Shown here in pieces: positions 5,813 to 14,294 of a DNA stretch of 15,929 nucleotides. The position numbers and the translations under genes are program-made. Position 1 is the first letter of the stretch. Every line of letters starts with the position of its first letter. This DNA comes from Segetibacter sp. Its GTDB lineage: Bacteria; Bacteroidota; Bacteroidia; Chitinophagales; Chitinophagaceae. The stretch lies in contig JASLBT010000467.1 of NCBI GenBank assembly GCA_030146445.1, forward strand, positions 1 through 15,929, written 5' to 3'. A model generated the notes under the pieces. The model made no database searches. It saw nothing but the letters and a program-made list of their open reading frames with translations, and was not told the DNA's origin.

Positions 5813-7054
5813 ATGGATATCTTACGATTTATAACAGCTGGCAGTGTGGATGACGGAAAAAGTACCCTGATCGGTCGTTTGTTATACGACAGCAAATCCA
5901 TACTTATCGACCAGCTTGAAGCTATTGAGAAACAAAGCAAAAACAAAGACCTTGGGGAGATTGACCTTGCTTTGTTGACGGATGGGCTGCGTGCTGAAAG
6001 GGAACAGGGCATTACCATAGACGTCGCTTATAAATACTTTTCAACACCGAAGCGCAAGTTCATCATTGCCGACGCACCCGGCCACATACAGTACACGCGT
6101 AATATGGTTACGGGCGCATCAAATTCCGAACTTGCGATTATTCTGGTTGACGCGCGGAACGGGGTAGTGGAACAAACACGCCGGCACTCTATTATCGCTT
6201 CCCTGCTGAACATTCCGCACATCGTAGTTGCGATCAATAAAATGGACCTGGTTGGTTACTCCGAAGAAGTTTATAACCAAATCGTAGAAGATTACAAAGA
6301 AGTTGCAAAATCGTTAGGATTAAAAGACGTTAAGTATATACCCATCAGCGCGTTGGACGGCGACAATATCGTGGAGATTTCTCCCAACTTCCCCTGGTAT
6401 GATGGTGAGTCGCTACTGCACTACCTCGAAACCATAGAAGTGGAAAATGACGTAAACCTTACTGATCCACGGTTTTCGGTACAGTATGTTATTCGTCCAC
6501 AGGTTACCGAACTGCACGACTACAGGGGATATGCAGGAAAGGTGATCAGTGGGGTATATCGTAAGGGAGACAAGGTTGTGGTGCAGCCCTCCGGTATAGA
6601 GAGCACCATTTCGTCCATTGAAATCGGAGGCAAGGAAACAGATGAAGCTTTCGCCTTACAAAGCGTGGTATTACACCTGGAGGATGATGTTGATGTGAGT
6701 CGGGGCGACCTTATTGTGAGAAGAGATAATCAGCCAAACACCGAACAGGAATTCGAAGTGCTGCTCTGCTGGATGGGCAACAAACCACTGGTCCCGGGTA
6801 ATAAATACCTGTTCCAGATCCACAGCCGGGTAGTGCGTGCAGTTGTACGCGAGATCGCCTATAAACTTGATGTGAACACTTTACAACAACAACCCGCACC
6901 GGAAAGGGCCGAACTAAACGACATCATCAGGGCAACGATCAAAACAGCTTCGCCGGTGCCATTCGACTCCTATAGAAAATTACGTGACAACGGAGGCGCC
7001 ATCCTGATTGATGAAACAAGTTGCGTAACAGTGGGTGCATGTATGATTCAATAA
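5813..7054 (+). CDS. cysN: Sulfate adenylyltransferase GTPase subunit
   Basis: CysN is an EF-Tu-like GTPase that partners CysD in sulfate activation. G1 is GSVDDGKST (10-18), G3 is DAPGH (87-91), G4 is NKMD (142-145) and G5 is SAL (179-181). Beta-barrel domains II and III follow (about 215-413). The effector region contains GLRAEREQGITIDVAYKYF, typical of CysN. At 413 residues it is shorter than E. coli CysN (475), the usual size in Bacteroidota, and it has no fused APS kinase domain. That fits a pathway through APS with CysH as APS reductase. The start MDILRFITAGSVDDGK is at the family's normal distance from the P-loop. It lies 88 bases after cysD and 31 before cobA. Confidence 0.96.
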   Translation: MDILRFITAGSVDDGKSTLIGRLLYDSKSILIDQLEAIEKQSKNKDLGEIDLALLTDGLRAEREQGITIDVAYKYFSTPKRKFIIADAPGHIQYTRNMVTGASNSELAIILVDARNGVVEQTRRHSIIASLLNIPHIVVAINKMDLVGYSEEVYNQIVEDYKEVAKSLGLKDVKYIPISALDGDNIVEISPNFPWYDGESLLHYLETIEVENDVNLTDPRFSVQYVIRPQVTELHDYRGYAGKVISGVYRKGDKVVVQPSGIESTISSIEIGGKETDEAFALQSVVLHLEDDVDVSRGDLIVRRDNQPNTEQEFEVLLCWMGNKPLVPGNKYLFQIHSRVVRAVVREIAYKLDVNTLQQQPAPERAELNDIIRATIKTASPVPFDSYRKLRDNGGAILIDETSCVTVGACMIQ

Positions 7055-7085
7055 AATTTTTTATACACGTTTGATCTGGTAACCA

Positions 7086-7913
7086 ATGACAGGTAGACTT
7101 ACACATAAAGGCAAAGTGATCCTTGCAGGAGCCGGCCCCGGCGATCCTGAGCTGATCACGTTAAAAACTGCGCGTTACCTGCAGCAGGCCGACGTAGTAT
7201 TGACCGACCGGCTTGTAAGCGAAGAGATTTTGAGCACCCATGTAAGACCCGAAGCAGAGATCATTTACGTAGGAAAGCAGTCGGGACAGGAGCGTTCTAC
7301 CCCACAAGATACCATTAACGAACTGCTCGTTTTTTATGCTAAACAGGATAAGCTTGTTGTACGGCTAAAAGGCGGCGACGTATCGATTTTTTCTAACGTT
7401 ATGGATGAACTGCTGACGTTGGTTGAGAACAATATCCCATACGAAATTGTACCAGGTATAACAGCAGCATCCGGGGCGGCGGCAATGTCGGGTATTCCAT
7501 TAACCGCACGTGGTTATTCAACGTCGGTGAGGTTTCTTACCTGCTACAAGTCGAACCAGCTATCAGATTACTATTGGAAGGAACTTGCTTTGACGAGCGA
7601 CACACTTGTTTTTTACATGTCCTCTGAAACGCTGGATATTATTGTAGATAAACTTGTTTCAAACGGTATAGCAAATGACGTTATGCTCGCTGTGGTAGAA
7701 CAGGCGACTACACCCTTGCAGAAAGTACATACCTGGCCAATACACGAATATCCAACGGGAAATTGCACATCGTATGTTTCACCGTCTTTGGTAATTATTG
7801 GTAAAGTAGTCGCGCTGCATGAAAAGTTCAATTGGCTCACAACAAGAGCCTGTGATGATCATTATTTTAAACCCGTTGACCAGGTAATCGAACAGGTTAA
7901 GTTGAGTGCATAA
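7086..7913 (+). CDS. cobA: Uroporphyrinogen-III C-methyltransferase (SUMT)
   Basis: This 275-residue enzyme transfers two methyl groups from SAM to uroporphyrinogen III to make precorrin-2, the branch point to siroheme. LAGAGPGDPELITLKTAR (13-30) is the SAM-binding glycine loop, RLKGGD (93-98) the second signature and YEIVPGITAASGAAAMSG (119-136) the third. All are characteristic of the tetrapyrrole methylase family. It is a stand-alone SUMT, not a full CysG: the dehydrogenase/ferrochelatase part is supplied by the fusion protein at 12192-13727. After RLKGGD most SUMTs read PFIFGRGGEE; here it is VSIFSNVMDE, which I believe is normal for Bacteroidota. Its place between cysN and cysJ shows that it serves sulfite reductase. 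The symbol could also be given as sumT. Confidence 0.94.
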   Translation: MTGRLTHKGKVILAGAGPGDPELITLKTARYLQQADVVLTDRLVSEEILSTHVRPEAEIIYVGKQSGQERSTPQDTINELLVFYAKQDKLVVRLKGGDVSIFSNVMDELLTLVENNIPYEIVPGITAASGAAAMSGIPLTARGYSTSVRFLTCYKSNQLSDYYWKELALTSDTLVFYMSSETLDIIVDKLVSNGIANDVMLAVVEQATTPLQKVHTWPIHEYPTGNCTSYVSPSLVIIGKVVALHEKFNWLTTRACDDHYFKPVDQVIEQVKLSA

Positions 7914-7977
7914 TTACTGCAGGCAAGTTTAAAGCCGGCATCAGCATCAGCTGTAATCAGCAACAAAATAAGGCAAC

Positions 7978-9687
7978 ATGCTTACAGAAAGTAAACTTAA
8001 AATATTCCAGGATTTCTTAACCGCGTTATCCCCGGATGAAGTACTATGGGTTAACGGATACCTCAACGGAGTTGTTGCACAACGCAACGTTCAGCCAACG
8101 GCGGCGGTGGCAAAACCCACTGTAAATAAGATTACCATCACCTACGGCACCGAAACAGGCAACTCCAAAAAGATCGCCACCGACTTTGCTTCAAAGGCTA
8201 AGAAGAACGGTATAAACGTGAAGCTGGTAAGCCTTGATCAATACCGGTTGAACGACTTGCAAAAGGAAGAATATTTTCTTACGGTCGTAAGCACCCATGG
8301 CGATGGAGAACCACCGGCTGCTGCAAAAAAATTCTACGACCACATTTACAATAATGGTTTCAGGTTCGACAAGTTGAAGTATGGTGTGCTTGCGCTGGGT
8401 GATACTTCGTACCCCCTATTTTGCAAGACCGGTGAAGATATCGACGAGCAGCTCAACAAGCTTGGTGGTAACCGCATCAGCCCTCTACAGAAATGCGACC
8501 TCGAGTTCGACCAGGAAGCTAATCAGTGGTTCGACAATGTGCTAAAGCAGCTTAGCAATCCTGCTACAGAAACAAAGGCGACACCTGTTGTACTAGCGCC
8601 TGAGGTGCTGGTGGCAAAAAAGTCGAATACAAAAAAGATCTACACCGGAACTGTCCTGGCCAACATCAACCTAAACGACAGGGGCTCGGCAAAAGAAACC
8701 TACCACATTGAAATGGCGGTAGACGAAACAGAATATGAGCCTGGCGATTCGATTGGTATTGTTCCCGATAACCAGACCTCCACAGTGGAAGCCATAATAT
8801 CGGTGACAGGTATAGATCGCAATAAAGAAGTTGAATATCGCGACGAATGGTTCACCGTTTTTGACCTTTTGAAAAAGCGGGTGAACATCGTTTACCTGGC
8901 ACCGTCGGTCGTGAAAAAATATGCGGCACTTGTTGGCCAACAAATCCCGGACGGAAAAATTGACCTGCTTGATCTGTTGCGGATCTACCCGGTTAAAGAT
9001 GCGAACCAATTTGAAGAGGCACTTGCAATATTAAACCCAATTGCGCCACGGCTATATACGGTTGCAAGTTCTCCCGAGGCGCATAGCGGCGAAGTACACC
9101 TTACGGTCGAAAAAGATGAATTTCACCTTGATGGTGAAGAGCGTTTTGGATTGTGTTCCACCTATCTCGGTGATATGGAAGTCGGTTCGGAGATCAGGTT
9201 TTTTGTTCAGAAAAATAAACGCTTCAGGTTACCTGCGGACGACAAAGACGTGATCATGGTTGGGCCCGGTACCGGGATCGCCGCATTCAGATCTTTTCTT
9301 GCTGAACGCGACGCGAAGGGTGCATCGGGTAAAAATTGGCTCTTCTTTGGTGAAGAGCAATTTGCTACGGATTTCCTGTACCAGACTGAGATCCAGAACT
9401 GGGTGGACATCGGCGTGCTGAACCAGGTGAATGTTGCCTTTTCGCTTGACCAGGCGGAAAAACTATATGTGCACCATAAAATGTTGCAACATGGAGCACA
9501 GCTGTACGATTGGTTGCAGTCAGGTGCTTACCTATACGTATGCGGGCAGAAAGATCCGATGAGCGTTTGGGTTGAAGCTGCGTTGCTGGAAATTATAGAA
9601 CAACATGGTCAGAAATCGAAAGATGAAGCCAAAGCGTATTTTGACGGGTTGAAAGAAGAAGGAAGGTATTCAAAGGATGTTTATTGA
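7978..9687 (+). CDS. cysJ: Sulfite reductase [NADPH] flavoprotein alpha-component
   Basis: This 569-residue diflavin reductase carries electrons from NADPH through FAD and FMN to CysI. A short helical head (1-50) precedes the flavodoxin domain (about 51-195), with FMN-loop TYGTETGNS (55-63), STHGDGEPPAAA (105-116) and ALGDTSYPLFCKTG (139-152). The FAD domain (about 218-420) has RLYTVASSP (358-366) and GLCSTYLGD (391-399). The NADP domain has VGPGTGIAAFRSFLAER (428-444) and YVCGQKDPM (520-528), and the protein ends RYSKDVY with the terminal aromatic residue that stacks on FAD. Length is close to E. coli CysJ (599). It ends 198 bases before cysI, an unusually large gap that holds the dispersed element copy B. 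Confidence 0.96.
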   Translation: MLTESKLKIFQDFLTALSPDEVLWVNGYLNGVVAQRNVQPTAAVAKPTVNKITITYGTETGNSKKIATDFASKAKKNGINVKLVSLDQYRLNDLQKEEYFLTVVSTHGDGEPPAAAKKFYDHIYNNGFRFDKLKYGVLALGDTSYPLFCKTGEDIDEQLNKLGGNRISPLQKCDLEFDQEANQWFDNVLKQLSNPATETKATPVVLAPEVLVAKKSNTKKIYTGTVLANINLNDRGSAKETYHIEMAVDETEYEPGDSIGIVPDNQTSTVEAIISVTGIDRNKEVEYRDEWFTVFDLLKKRVNIVYLAPSVVKKYAALVGQQIPDGKIDLLDLLRIYPVKDANQFEEALAILNPIAPRLYTVASSPEAHSGEVHLTVEKDEFHLDGEERFGLCSTYLGDMEVGSEIRFFVQKNKRFRLPADDKDVIMVGPGTGIAAFRSFLAERDAKGASGKNWLFFGEEQFATDFLYQTEIQNWVDIGVLNQVNVAFSLDQAEKLYVHHKMLQHGAQLYDWLQSGAYLYVCGQKDPMSVWVEAALLEIIEQHGQKSKDEAKAYFDGLKEEGRYSKDVY

Positions 9688-9708
9688 TGGTGTGGACCGG
9701 ATACCGGG

Positions 9709-9838
9709 GCCCCAACCAGCATTATTGAATTGGCTTTGTTTATTTAACGTGTGCAGTGATATAGCTGCGCATTGTATAGAAAGTACAAGAGAGTGACACA
9801 ACGATGTTGCCCAAAGAACAAAAGTTGGTCCCCAAAAA
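9709..9838 (+). repeat. Dispersed intergenic element, copy B (between cysJ and cysI)
   Basis: This copy is opposite in orientation to copy A (3255-3376). In plus-strand order it has GCCCCAACC (9709-9717), an 8-bp hairpin GTGTGCAG/CTGCGCAT (9749-9756 with 9765-9772, two wobbles, 8-base loop), 10 bases, the core GTACAAG-A-GAGTGACACAACGATG (9783-9806), AAAGAACAA (9812-9820) and CCAAAAA near the end. The hairpin sits at the same place relative to the core as in copy A but its sequence is different, so pairing is kept while bases change. The element lies inside what should be a cysJI transcript, 48 bases before the cysI start, where it could act as an RNA structure, a processing site or simply a mobile repeat. 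A small hairpin TGCC-GCAA-GGCA (9857-9868) follows. Confidence 0.7.
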
Positions 9839-9885
9839 ATTATTGTGGTGAGCATATGCCGCAAGGCAATAGAAGATAAAATATC

Positions 9886-11544
9886 ATGAGCAATTTATCG
9901 CATATAGAAAAAGTAAAGGAAAGCAGCCTTGGTTTGCGGGGATCGATAACTGAGAGTCTTTCCGATGAACTTACCGGAGCGATCCGCGAGGATGACCAGG
10001 CACTGATTAAGTTCCATGGTACGTATCAGCAGGATGATCGCGACCGTCGCGAGGAGAGGGCTGCGAAAAAGCTTGACCGGCTTTACAGCTTTATGGTCCG
10101 CTTGCGTTTACCAGGTGGGTTTTTAACAGCCGATCAGTGGATCGCTATGCACGACGTTGCGGGCGAACATTCGACAGGTGTGATTAAAATCACTACCCGG
10201 CAAACGGTGCAGCTCCACGGCATATACAAATCCAAGATAAAGCCGACCATGCAGGCTTTTAACGCGGCAAAACTCGACTCGATTGCTACGTGTGGTGATA
10301 TTAACAGAAACGTTTTATGCAGTGCTCATCCAAAGCAGTCTGCTATTCACGAAGAAGTGTTTGCTTATGCAGACCGGATCAGCACGCTGCTGATGCCAAA
10401 AACAAAAGCGTGGTACGAGATATGGCTCGATGATGAAAAGGTTTACGACCGTAAGGAAGAAGTAGACCCGCTATACCAGGAAAGGTATATGCCACGCAAG
10501 TTTAAAATTGCGATTGCCATACCACCCAATAACGACGTGGATGTTTATGGAAATGATATAGGGCTGATCGCGGTAATCCAGGATAATGTGTTGGTAGGTT
10601 TTAACATAGCCATTGGCGGTGGACTTTCCACTACACATGGGAACCCTGAAACCTATGCGCGACTTGCAACTGTTATTGGATTTGTAGAAAGTGGTGAAAA
10701 AACGCTTAAGGCGATATACGAGATATTAACTGTTCAGCGTGACTACGGCAACCGCAGTGATCGCAAGATGGCCCGCCTGAAATATACTGTTGACCGTCTT
10801 GGTGTGAAGAAGTATAGAGCTGAAGTGGAAAAGCGCATGGGTTTTAGATTTCAAGACCCACGTGTCGCGCAATTTGACAGCCGGACGGATTATTACGGAT
10901 GGGAGCAAAACCATGAAGGGCTTTGGTATTACACCGTATTTGTTGAGAATGGCCGGGTATTAGACGATGAGCAGGTGGCTTTAAAAGAGGCCCTGTTGCA
11001 GGTTGCTAAAACGGGGAAAGTAACATTTAGGTTTACGACCAATCAAAATGTAATCATCAGCGACGTTCAACCTGCTGATAAGCCCCTTATCGATTCAATC
11101 CTGCAGGAGTTTAGAATAATTGAACACACCAATCGGGCGTCGGCTTTACGCAAAAATGCGATAGCGTGTGTAGCCTTACCTACCTGCCCGCTTGCGCTGG
11201 CCGAAGCGCAACGTTATTTGCCGACTTTACTCTCAAAGATAGAGCCGCTGCTTGAAAAGTACGGACTCACTAACGAGAACATCATAACCAGAATGACCGG
11301 CTGCCCCAATGGTTGCGGCCGCAGTTATATCTCTGAAATAGGATTTGTGGGTACAGGCCCGGGCAGGTACAACCTCCACCTCGGTGGCGACCACGAAGGC
11401 GAGCGCCTCAACCGGATCTATAAAGAGAACCTTGATGAGGAAGCCATCCTCGTTGAGCTCGATAAGGTATTTGAGCGGTTTACCCGGGAGCGGGTTGCAG
11501 ACGAAAGGCTGGGTGATTATGCGATTAGGAAGCACCTTGTTTAA
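9886..11544 (+). CDS. cysI: Sulfite reductase [NADPH] hemoprotein beta-component
   Basis: This 552-residue enzyme catalyses the six-electron reduction of sulfite to sulfide at a siroheme coupled to a [4Fe-4S] cluster. The four cluster ligands are Cys428 and Cys434 (ACVALPTCPLALAEA) and Cys473 and Cys477 (TGCPNGCGRSY), with the same CX5C-X38-CX3C spacing as E. coli CysI. The siroheme anion-binding residues are present: the Arg-rich RLRLPGGF (72-79), TTRQTVQLHG (103-112) and the PRKFK lysines 205 and 207. The two-fold repeat of ferredoxin-like and nitrite/sulfite reductase domains is complete. The partner is CysJ upstream, and the siroheme is provided by CobA and the fusion protein in the same cluster. 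The start gives MSNLSHIEKVKESSLGLRG, in keeping with the family N-terminus. Confidence 0.97.
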   Translation: MSNLSHIEKVKESSLGLRGSITESLSDELTGAIREDDQALIKFHGTYQQDDRDRREERAAKKLDRLYSFMVRLRLPGGFLTADQWIAMHDVAGEHSTGVIKITTRQTVQLHGIYKSKIKPTMQAFNAAKLDSIATCGDINRNVLCSAHPKQSAIHEEVFAYADRISTLLMPKTKAWYEIWLDDEKVYDRKEEVDPLYQERYMPRKFKIAIAIPPNNDVDVYGNDIGLIAVIQDNVLVGFNIAIGGGLSTTHGNPETYARLATVIGFVESGEKTLKAIYEILTVQRDYGNRSDRKMARLKYTVDRLGVKKYRAEVEKRMGFRFQDPRVAQFDSRTDYYGWEQNHEGLWYYTVFVENGRVLDDEQVALKEALLQVAKTGKVTFRFTTNQNVIISDVQPADKPLIDSILQEFRIIEHTNRASALRKNAIACVALPTCPLALAEAQRYLPTLLSKIEPLLEKYGLTNENIITRMTGCPNGCGRSYISEIGFVGTGPGRYNLHLGGDHEGERLNRIYKENLDEEAILVELDKVFERFTRERVADERLGDYAIRKHLV

Positions 11545-11647
11545 CCCTGTGGTAAAGGGTGTGCATCCCGTTTGAGCATCAGATATAAATCGATGGTCAT
11601 GATGATTGTTCGCCTGTAGCCATACGCTGCATGAGATGTACCCTGAT

Positions 11648-11677
11648 TACTAATTCCCGCAGTTAAATTACCGGATT
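11648..11677 (+). promoter_or_regulatory. Candidate operator directly before the Rrf2 gene
   Basis: TACTAATTC (11648-11656) and ATTACCGGATT (11667-11677), 10 bases apart, repeat the two-block motif found upstream of cysH (3867-3894). The second block touches the ATG at 11678, so a bound protein would cover the start of this gene, consistent with autoregulation. The rest of the cysI-rrf2 gap shows only a 5-bp stem ACCCT/AGGGT at the cysI stop (11544-11560) without a T-tract. Confidence 0.4.
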
Positions 11678-12112
11678 ATGCTTTCGATGAAAACGCAATA
11701 TGCTTTCCAGGCTTTGATGTACATGGCGCAGCAACAGCATAACAGGCCGGTGTTAATTGCGGAGATATCTGAGCAAAAGCTTATCCCTATCAAGTTCCTG
11801 GAAAACATTTTATTACAGCTGCGCAAAGCCGGTTTGCTTGAAAGCAAAAAGGGAAAAGGCGGCGGGTATTATTTTGCAAAGCAGCCGGAAGACATAAAAC
11901 TTTCTTCGGTGATGCGACTGCTTGATGGCCCTATTGCTTTACTGCCTTGCGTTAGTTTGAACTGGTATACCAAGTGTAAGGGTTGTGAAGAAACGTGCTG
12001 TGGATTAAACAAGGTAATGAAAGATGTAAGGGATGCATCCCTGGCGATATTGGAAACGAGCACGGTGGCTGATATCGCCGGAACATCTTTAGCAAAGGTG
12101 CCGTGTATCTGA
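11678..12112 (+). CDS. Rrf2-family transcriptional regulator (IscR/CymR-like)
   Basis: This 144-residue regulator has the standard Rrf2 layout. A winged helix-turn-helix (about 1-65) starts MLSMKTQYAFQALMYMA and includes the recognition region IPIKFLENILLQLRKAGLL and the wing KKGKGGGYYFA. A dimerisation helix follows, and a Cys-rich sensor segment has Cys91, Cys100, Cys103, Cys107 and Cys108. IscR uses three cysteines in this region for an Fe-S cluster, while CymR senses cysteine supply through CysK. The Cys set here suggests a metal or Fe-S centre but does not prove one. A second Met at residue 4 is an alternative start. Its position inside the sulfate assimilation cluster, and the motif shared with the cysH upstream region, make it the likely local regulator. 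Family certain; ligand unknown. Confidence 0.92.
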   Translation: MLSMKTQYAFQALMYMAQQQHNRPVLIAEISEQKLIPIKFLENILLQLRKAGLLESKKGKGGGYYFAKQPEDIKLSSVMRLLDGPIALLPCVSLNWYTKCKGCEETCCGLNKVMKDVRDASLAILETSTVADIAGTSLAKVPCI

Positions 12113-12191
12113 TCCATCGATAGAGCTGCAAATGCCTGGCAGAACCGGGTGCAATATAACTGCGACAAAGGTGTATACAAACGAAAAGATT

Positions 12192-13727
12192 ATGAATGAT
12201 ATTAATTCATCAGTGGTTGCAGAACCGGTTTTAACTGGCCGAAGTGAAAACAGCAACAACCTTTTCCCGGTTTTTCTTAAACTGGAAACTCTTCGTTTAC
12301 TCATCATTGGTGGCGGATATGTCGCTTTGGAAAAACTACATGCGGTTATCCAGAATTCACCGTCTACCAGGATTATGATGGTGGCGTCGCAGTTTAGCGA
12401 TGATACCCGCCACGCCGCTGAGGCGCACGAAAATGTAACCACTTTTGAACGTCCATATGAAGCCGCAGACCTGGAGGCTGCAGATATTATTATCGCTGCG
12501 GTAAACGATATCCCCACCAGCGAAAAGATCCGCAACGAAGCACATGCAATTGGCAAACTGGTGAATGTTGCCGACAAGCCGGAGCTCTGCGACTTTTACC
12601 TGAGCTCGGTGGTAAAAAAAGGAAACCTGAAAATCGCGATCTCTACCAACGGAAAGTCACCAACCATTGCAAAAAGGTTAAAGGAAACATTCCAGGAAGT
12701 ATTGCCGGCTGAACTTAACGAAGTGCTCGACAATATGGAGACCATCCGGAACAAAATGAAGGGTGACTTTACTACGAAAGTAAACCGGCTCAACAAGATC
12801 ACTAAGGTGCTGACAACCGAAGACGAGCAGGATAAAAAAGGAGAGACCCGGTGGAGGCGTATAGCATCATATTTTGTTTTTGCTTTTTTCTTTATGTTGT
12901 TTGGTCACATGCTTTTGTCATTTGTGCCTTTCAACGATATCTGGGGTGGCCTTCTTGGTGTAACCCGGAACATGGACAAGCACTTCTACCTGATGATCCT
13001 TGCTGGTTTCTTAGCACAGTTGGTCGACGGAGCGCTTGGCATGGGTTATGGCGTTACCTGTACGACCGTGCTGTTGTCAATCGGTATTAACCTTCCGGCG
13101 ATCAGCGGAAGCATTCATACGGCAGAGATGTTTTCGAGTGCAGCTTCGGGTTATAGCCACTATCGTTTTGGAAACGTGAATAAAAAACTTTTTAAGGTGT
13201 TGCTGATCCCCGGAATATTGGGGGCGGTAGTTGGTGCCTGGTTGCTCAGTAAATTTGGTGATGAGTATGCCCCATACATCAGGCCGGTACTGGCGAGTTA
13301 TACCTTGATCCTCGGATTAAAAATCCTATTTACGGCATTTAAAAAGAAAAGGAAACCGGCAAAAGTAAAACATGCAGGATGGCTCGCAGGTGCAGGCGGA
13401 TTTCTCGACTCCTTTGGCGGCGGCGGTTGGGGCCCCCTTGTAACGAGTACCCTGATATCCAAAGGCAGAACGCCACGTTATGTAATCGGAACGGTGAGCA
13501 TAACAGAGTTTTTTGTTACACTGGCGAGCGCCATTACCTTCTTCTCGCTCATCGGATTGAGTCACTGGCAGGTCATTATCGGGCTTATCATAGGAGGTGT
13601 GCTCGGAGCGCCGCTGGCAGCCCGCCTATCTGGAAAACTTCCTGTCAAAACAATGTTTATCTGTGTTGGTTCGATGGTCATTTTGTGGAGCTTTTGGATC
13701 CTGCTAAAATCGGTCGGTGTTTTCTAG
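12192..13727 (+). CDS. Fusion: precorrin-2 dehydrogenase (Met8/CysG-N type) + TauE/SafE transporter
   Basis: This 511-residue two-part protein has a cytosolic N-terminal half (about 23-215) like the siroheme synthase domain of CysG/Met8p. It has NLFPVFLKLE, a Rossmann loop LLIIGGGYVALEK (36-48), AAVNDIPTSEKI, NVADKPELCDF with Asp128 where the catalytic Asp is expected, and AISTNGKSPTIAKRLKE. It should oxidise precorrin-2 to sirohydrochlorin and perhaps insert iron. After a charged linker come a membrane helix (about 225-245) and a TSUP (TauE/SafE) domain with its two repeats: GFLAQLVDGALGMGYG (272-287) and GGFLDSFGGGGWGP (402-415). TSUP members move sulfite, sulfate or organosulfonates. ATG 12192 is preferred; 12132 is in frame but adds an unrelated tail. 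It is the only transporter in the cluster. There is no internal stop or start that would split it, so the fusion appears genuine. Confidence 0.9.
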   Translation: MNDINSSVVAEPVLTGRSENSNNLFPVFLKLETLRLLIIGGGYVALEKLHAVIQNSPSTRIMMVASQFSDDTRHAAEAHENVTTFERPYEAADLEAADIIIAAVNDIPTSEKIRNEAHAIGKLVNVADKPELCDFYLSSVVKKGNLKIAISTNGKSPTIAKRLKETFQEVLPAELNEVLDNMETIRNKMKGDFTTKVNRLNKITKVLTTEDEQDKKGETRWRRIASYFVFAFFFMLFGHMLLSFVPFNDIWGGLLGVTRNMDKHFYLMILAGFLAQLVDGALGMGYGVTCTTVLLSIGINLPAISGSIHTAEMFSSAASGYSHYRFGNVNKKLFKVLLIPGILGAVVGAWLLSKFGDEYAPYIRPVLASYTLILGLKILFTAFKKKRKPAKVKHAGWLAGAGGFLDSFGGGGWGPLVTSTLISKGRTPRYVIGTVSITEFFVTLASAITFFSLIGLSHWQVIIGLIIGGVLGAPLAARLSGKLPVKTMFICVGSMVILWSFWILLKSVGVF

Positions 13728-13801
13728 CCGGCAATCAATCTGCCATTATAGCGATAAGCGATTAAAATCCTGAGCTGTCCGGTTAAATGGTTCTGATAGA
13801 A

Positions 13802-13809
13802 TACATTTG
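13802..13809 (+). promoter_or_regulatory. Promoter -7 element before the OsmC-family gene
   Basis: TACATTTG is an exact TAnnTTTG match and lies 16 bases before ATG 13826. No TTTG is found at the -33 distance. It suggests that the OsmC and MetZ genes can be transcribed apart from the upstream cys genes, and it argues against an earlier in-frame ATG at 13787, which would overlap the promoter. Confidence 0.45.
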
Positions 13810-13825
13810 CAAAAACGGATATCAG

Positions 13826-14251
13826 ATGGTTACGATTACAATAAACAGGGTTGAAGGAGACTTCGGCTTTGAGGCATCGGATACAAACGGTCATGTGGTT
13901 CGGCTCGACACCAGCACAGAAACGGGTGGCAACAACTTTGGTGCCCGCCCAATGCAGGCGGTATTGATGGCCTTAGGCGGATGTAGCGGCATCGACGTCA
14001 TATCAATCCTTAAAAAGCAGCGGCAGGTTGTCGAGGGATTTTCAATGAAAATAGAAGGAGAGCGGGAAAAAGGAAAAGAACCTGCTTTATGGGAGTTTGT
14101 AAACATTGACTTTGAACTTACCGGGAACATAGATGAAGATAAGGCATACCGCGCATGTGCTCTATCAATTGATAAATATTGCTCGGTTGCCGAAACGCTT
14201 CGACGCGGCGGCACAAAGATTACCTGGAAGGTACAGGTAAAGAAACCTTAA
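13826..14251 (+). CDS. OsmC-family protein
   Basis: This 141-residue OsmC/Ohr-superfamily protein is probably a cytosolic homodimer that reduces organic peroxides or binds thiol compounds. The first conserved cysteine is in MALGGCSGIDV (Cys53) and the second in IDKYCSVAETLRRGG (Cys119), the usual pair of this superfamily. GARPMQAVLMALGGC matches the family helix before the first Cys. Cys111 is an additional cysteine nearby. The subgroup with KYCSVAETL is widespread and mostly uncharacterised, so classic OsmC or Ohr substrate specificity should not be assumed. It lies 98 bases after the fusion gene and 43 before the sulfhydrylase gene. Its place in a sulfide-producing cluster hints at a role with reactive sulfur or thiol stress, which is inference from context only. 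Confidence 0.9.
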   Translation: MVTITINRVEGDFGFEASDTNGHVVRLDTSTETGGNNFGARPMQAVLMALGGCSGIDVISILKKQRQVVEGFSMKIEGEREKGKEPALWEFVNIDFELTGNIDEDKAYRACALSIDKYCSVAETLRRGGTKITWKVQVKKP

Positions 14252-14294
14252 CAAGCCCAGGCGCGGCTTCTCACCAAAGACTATTTCTCCAAAG

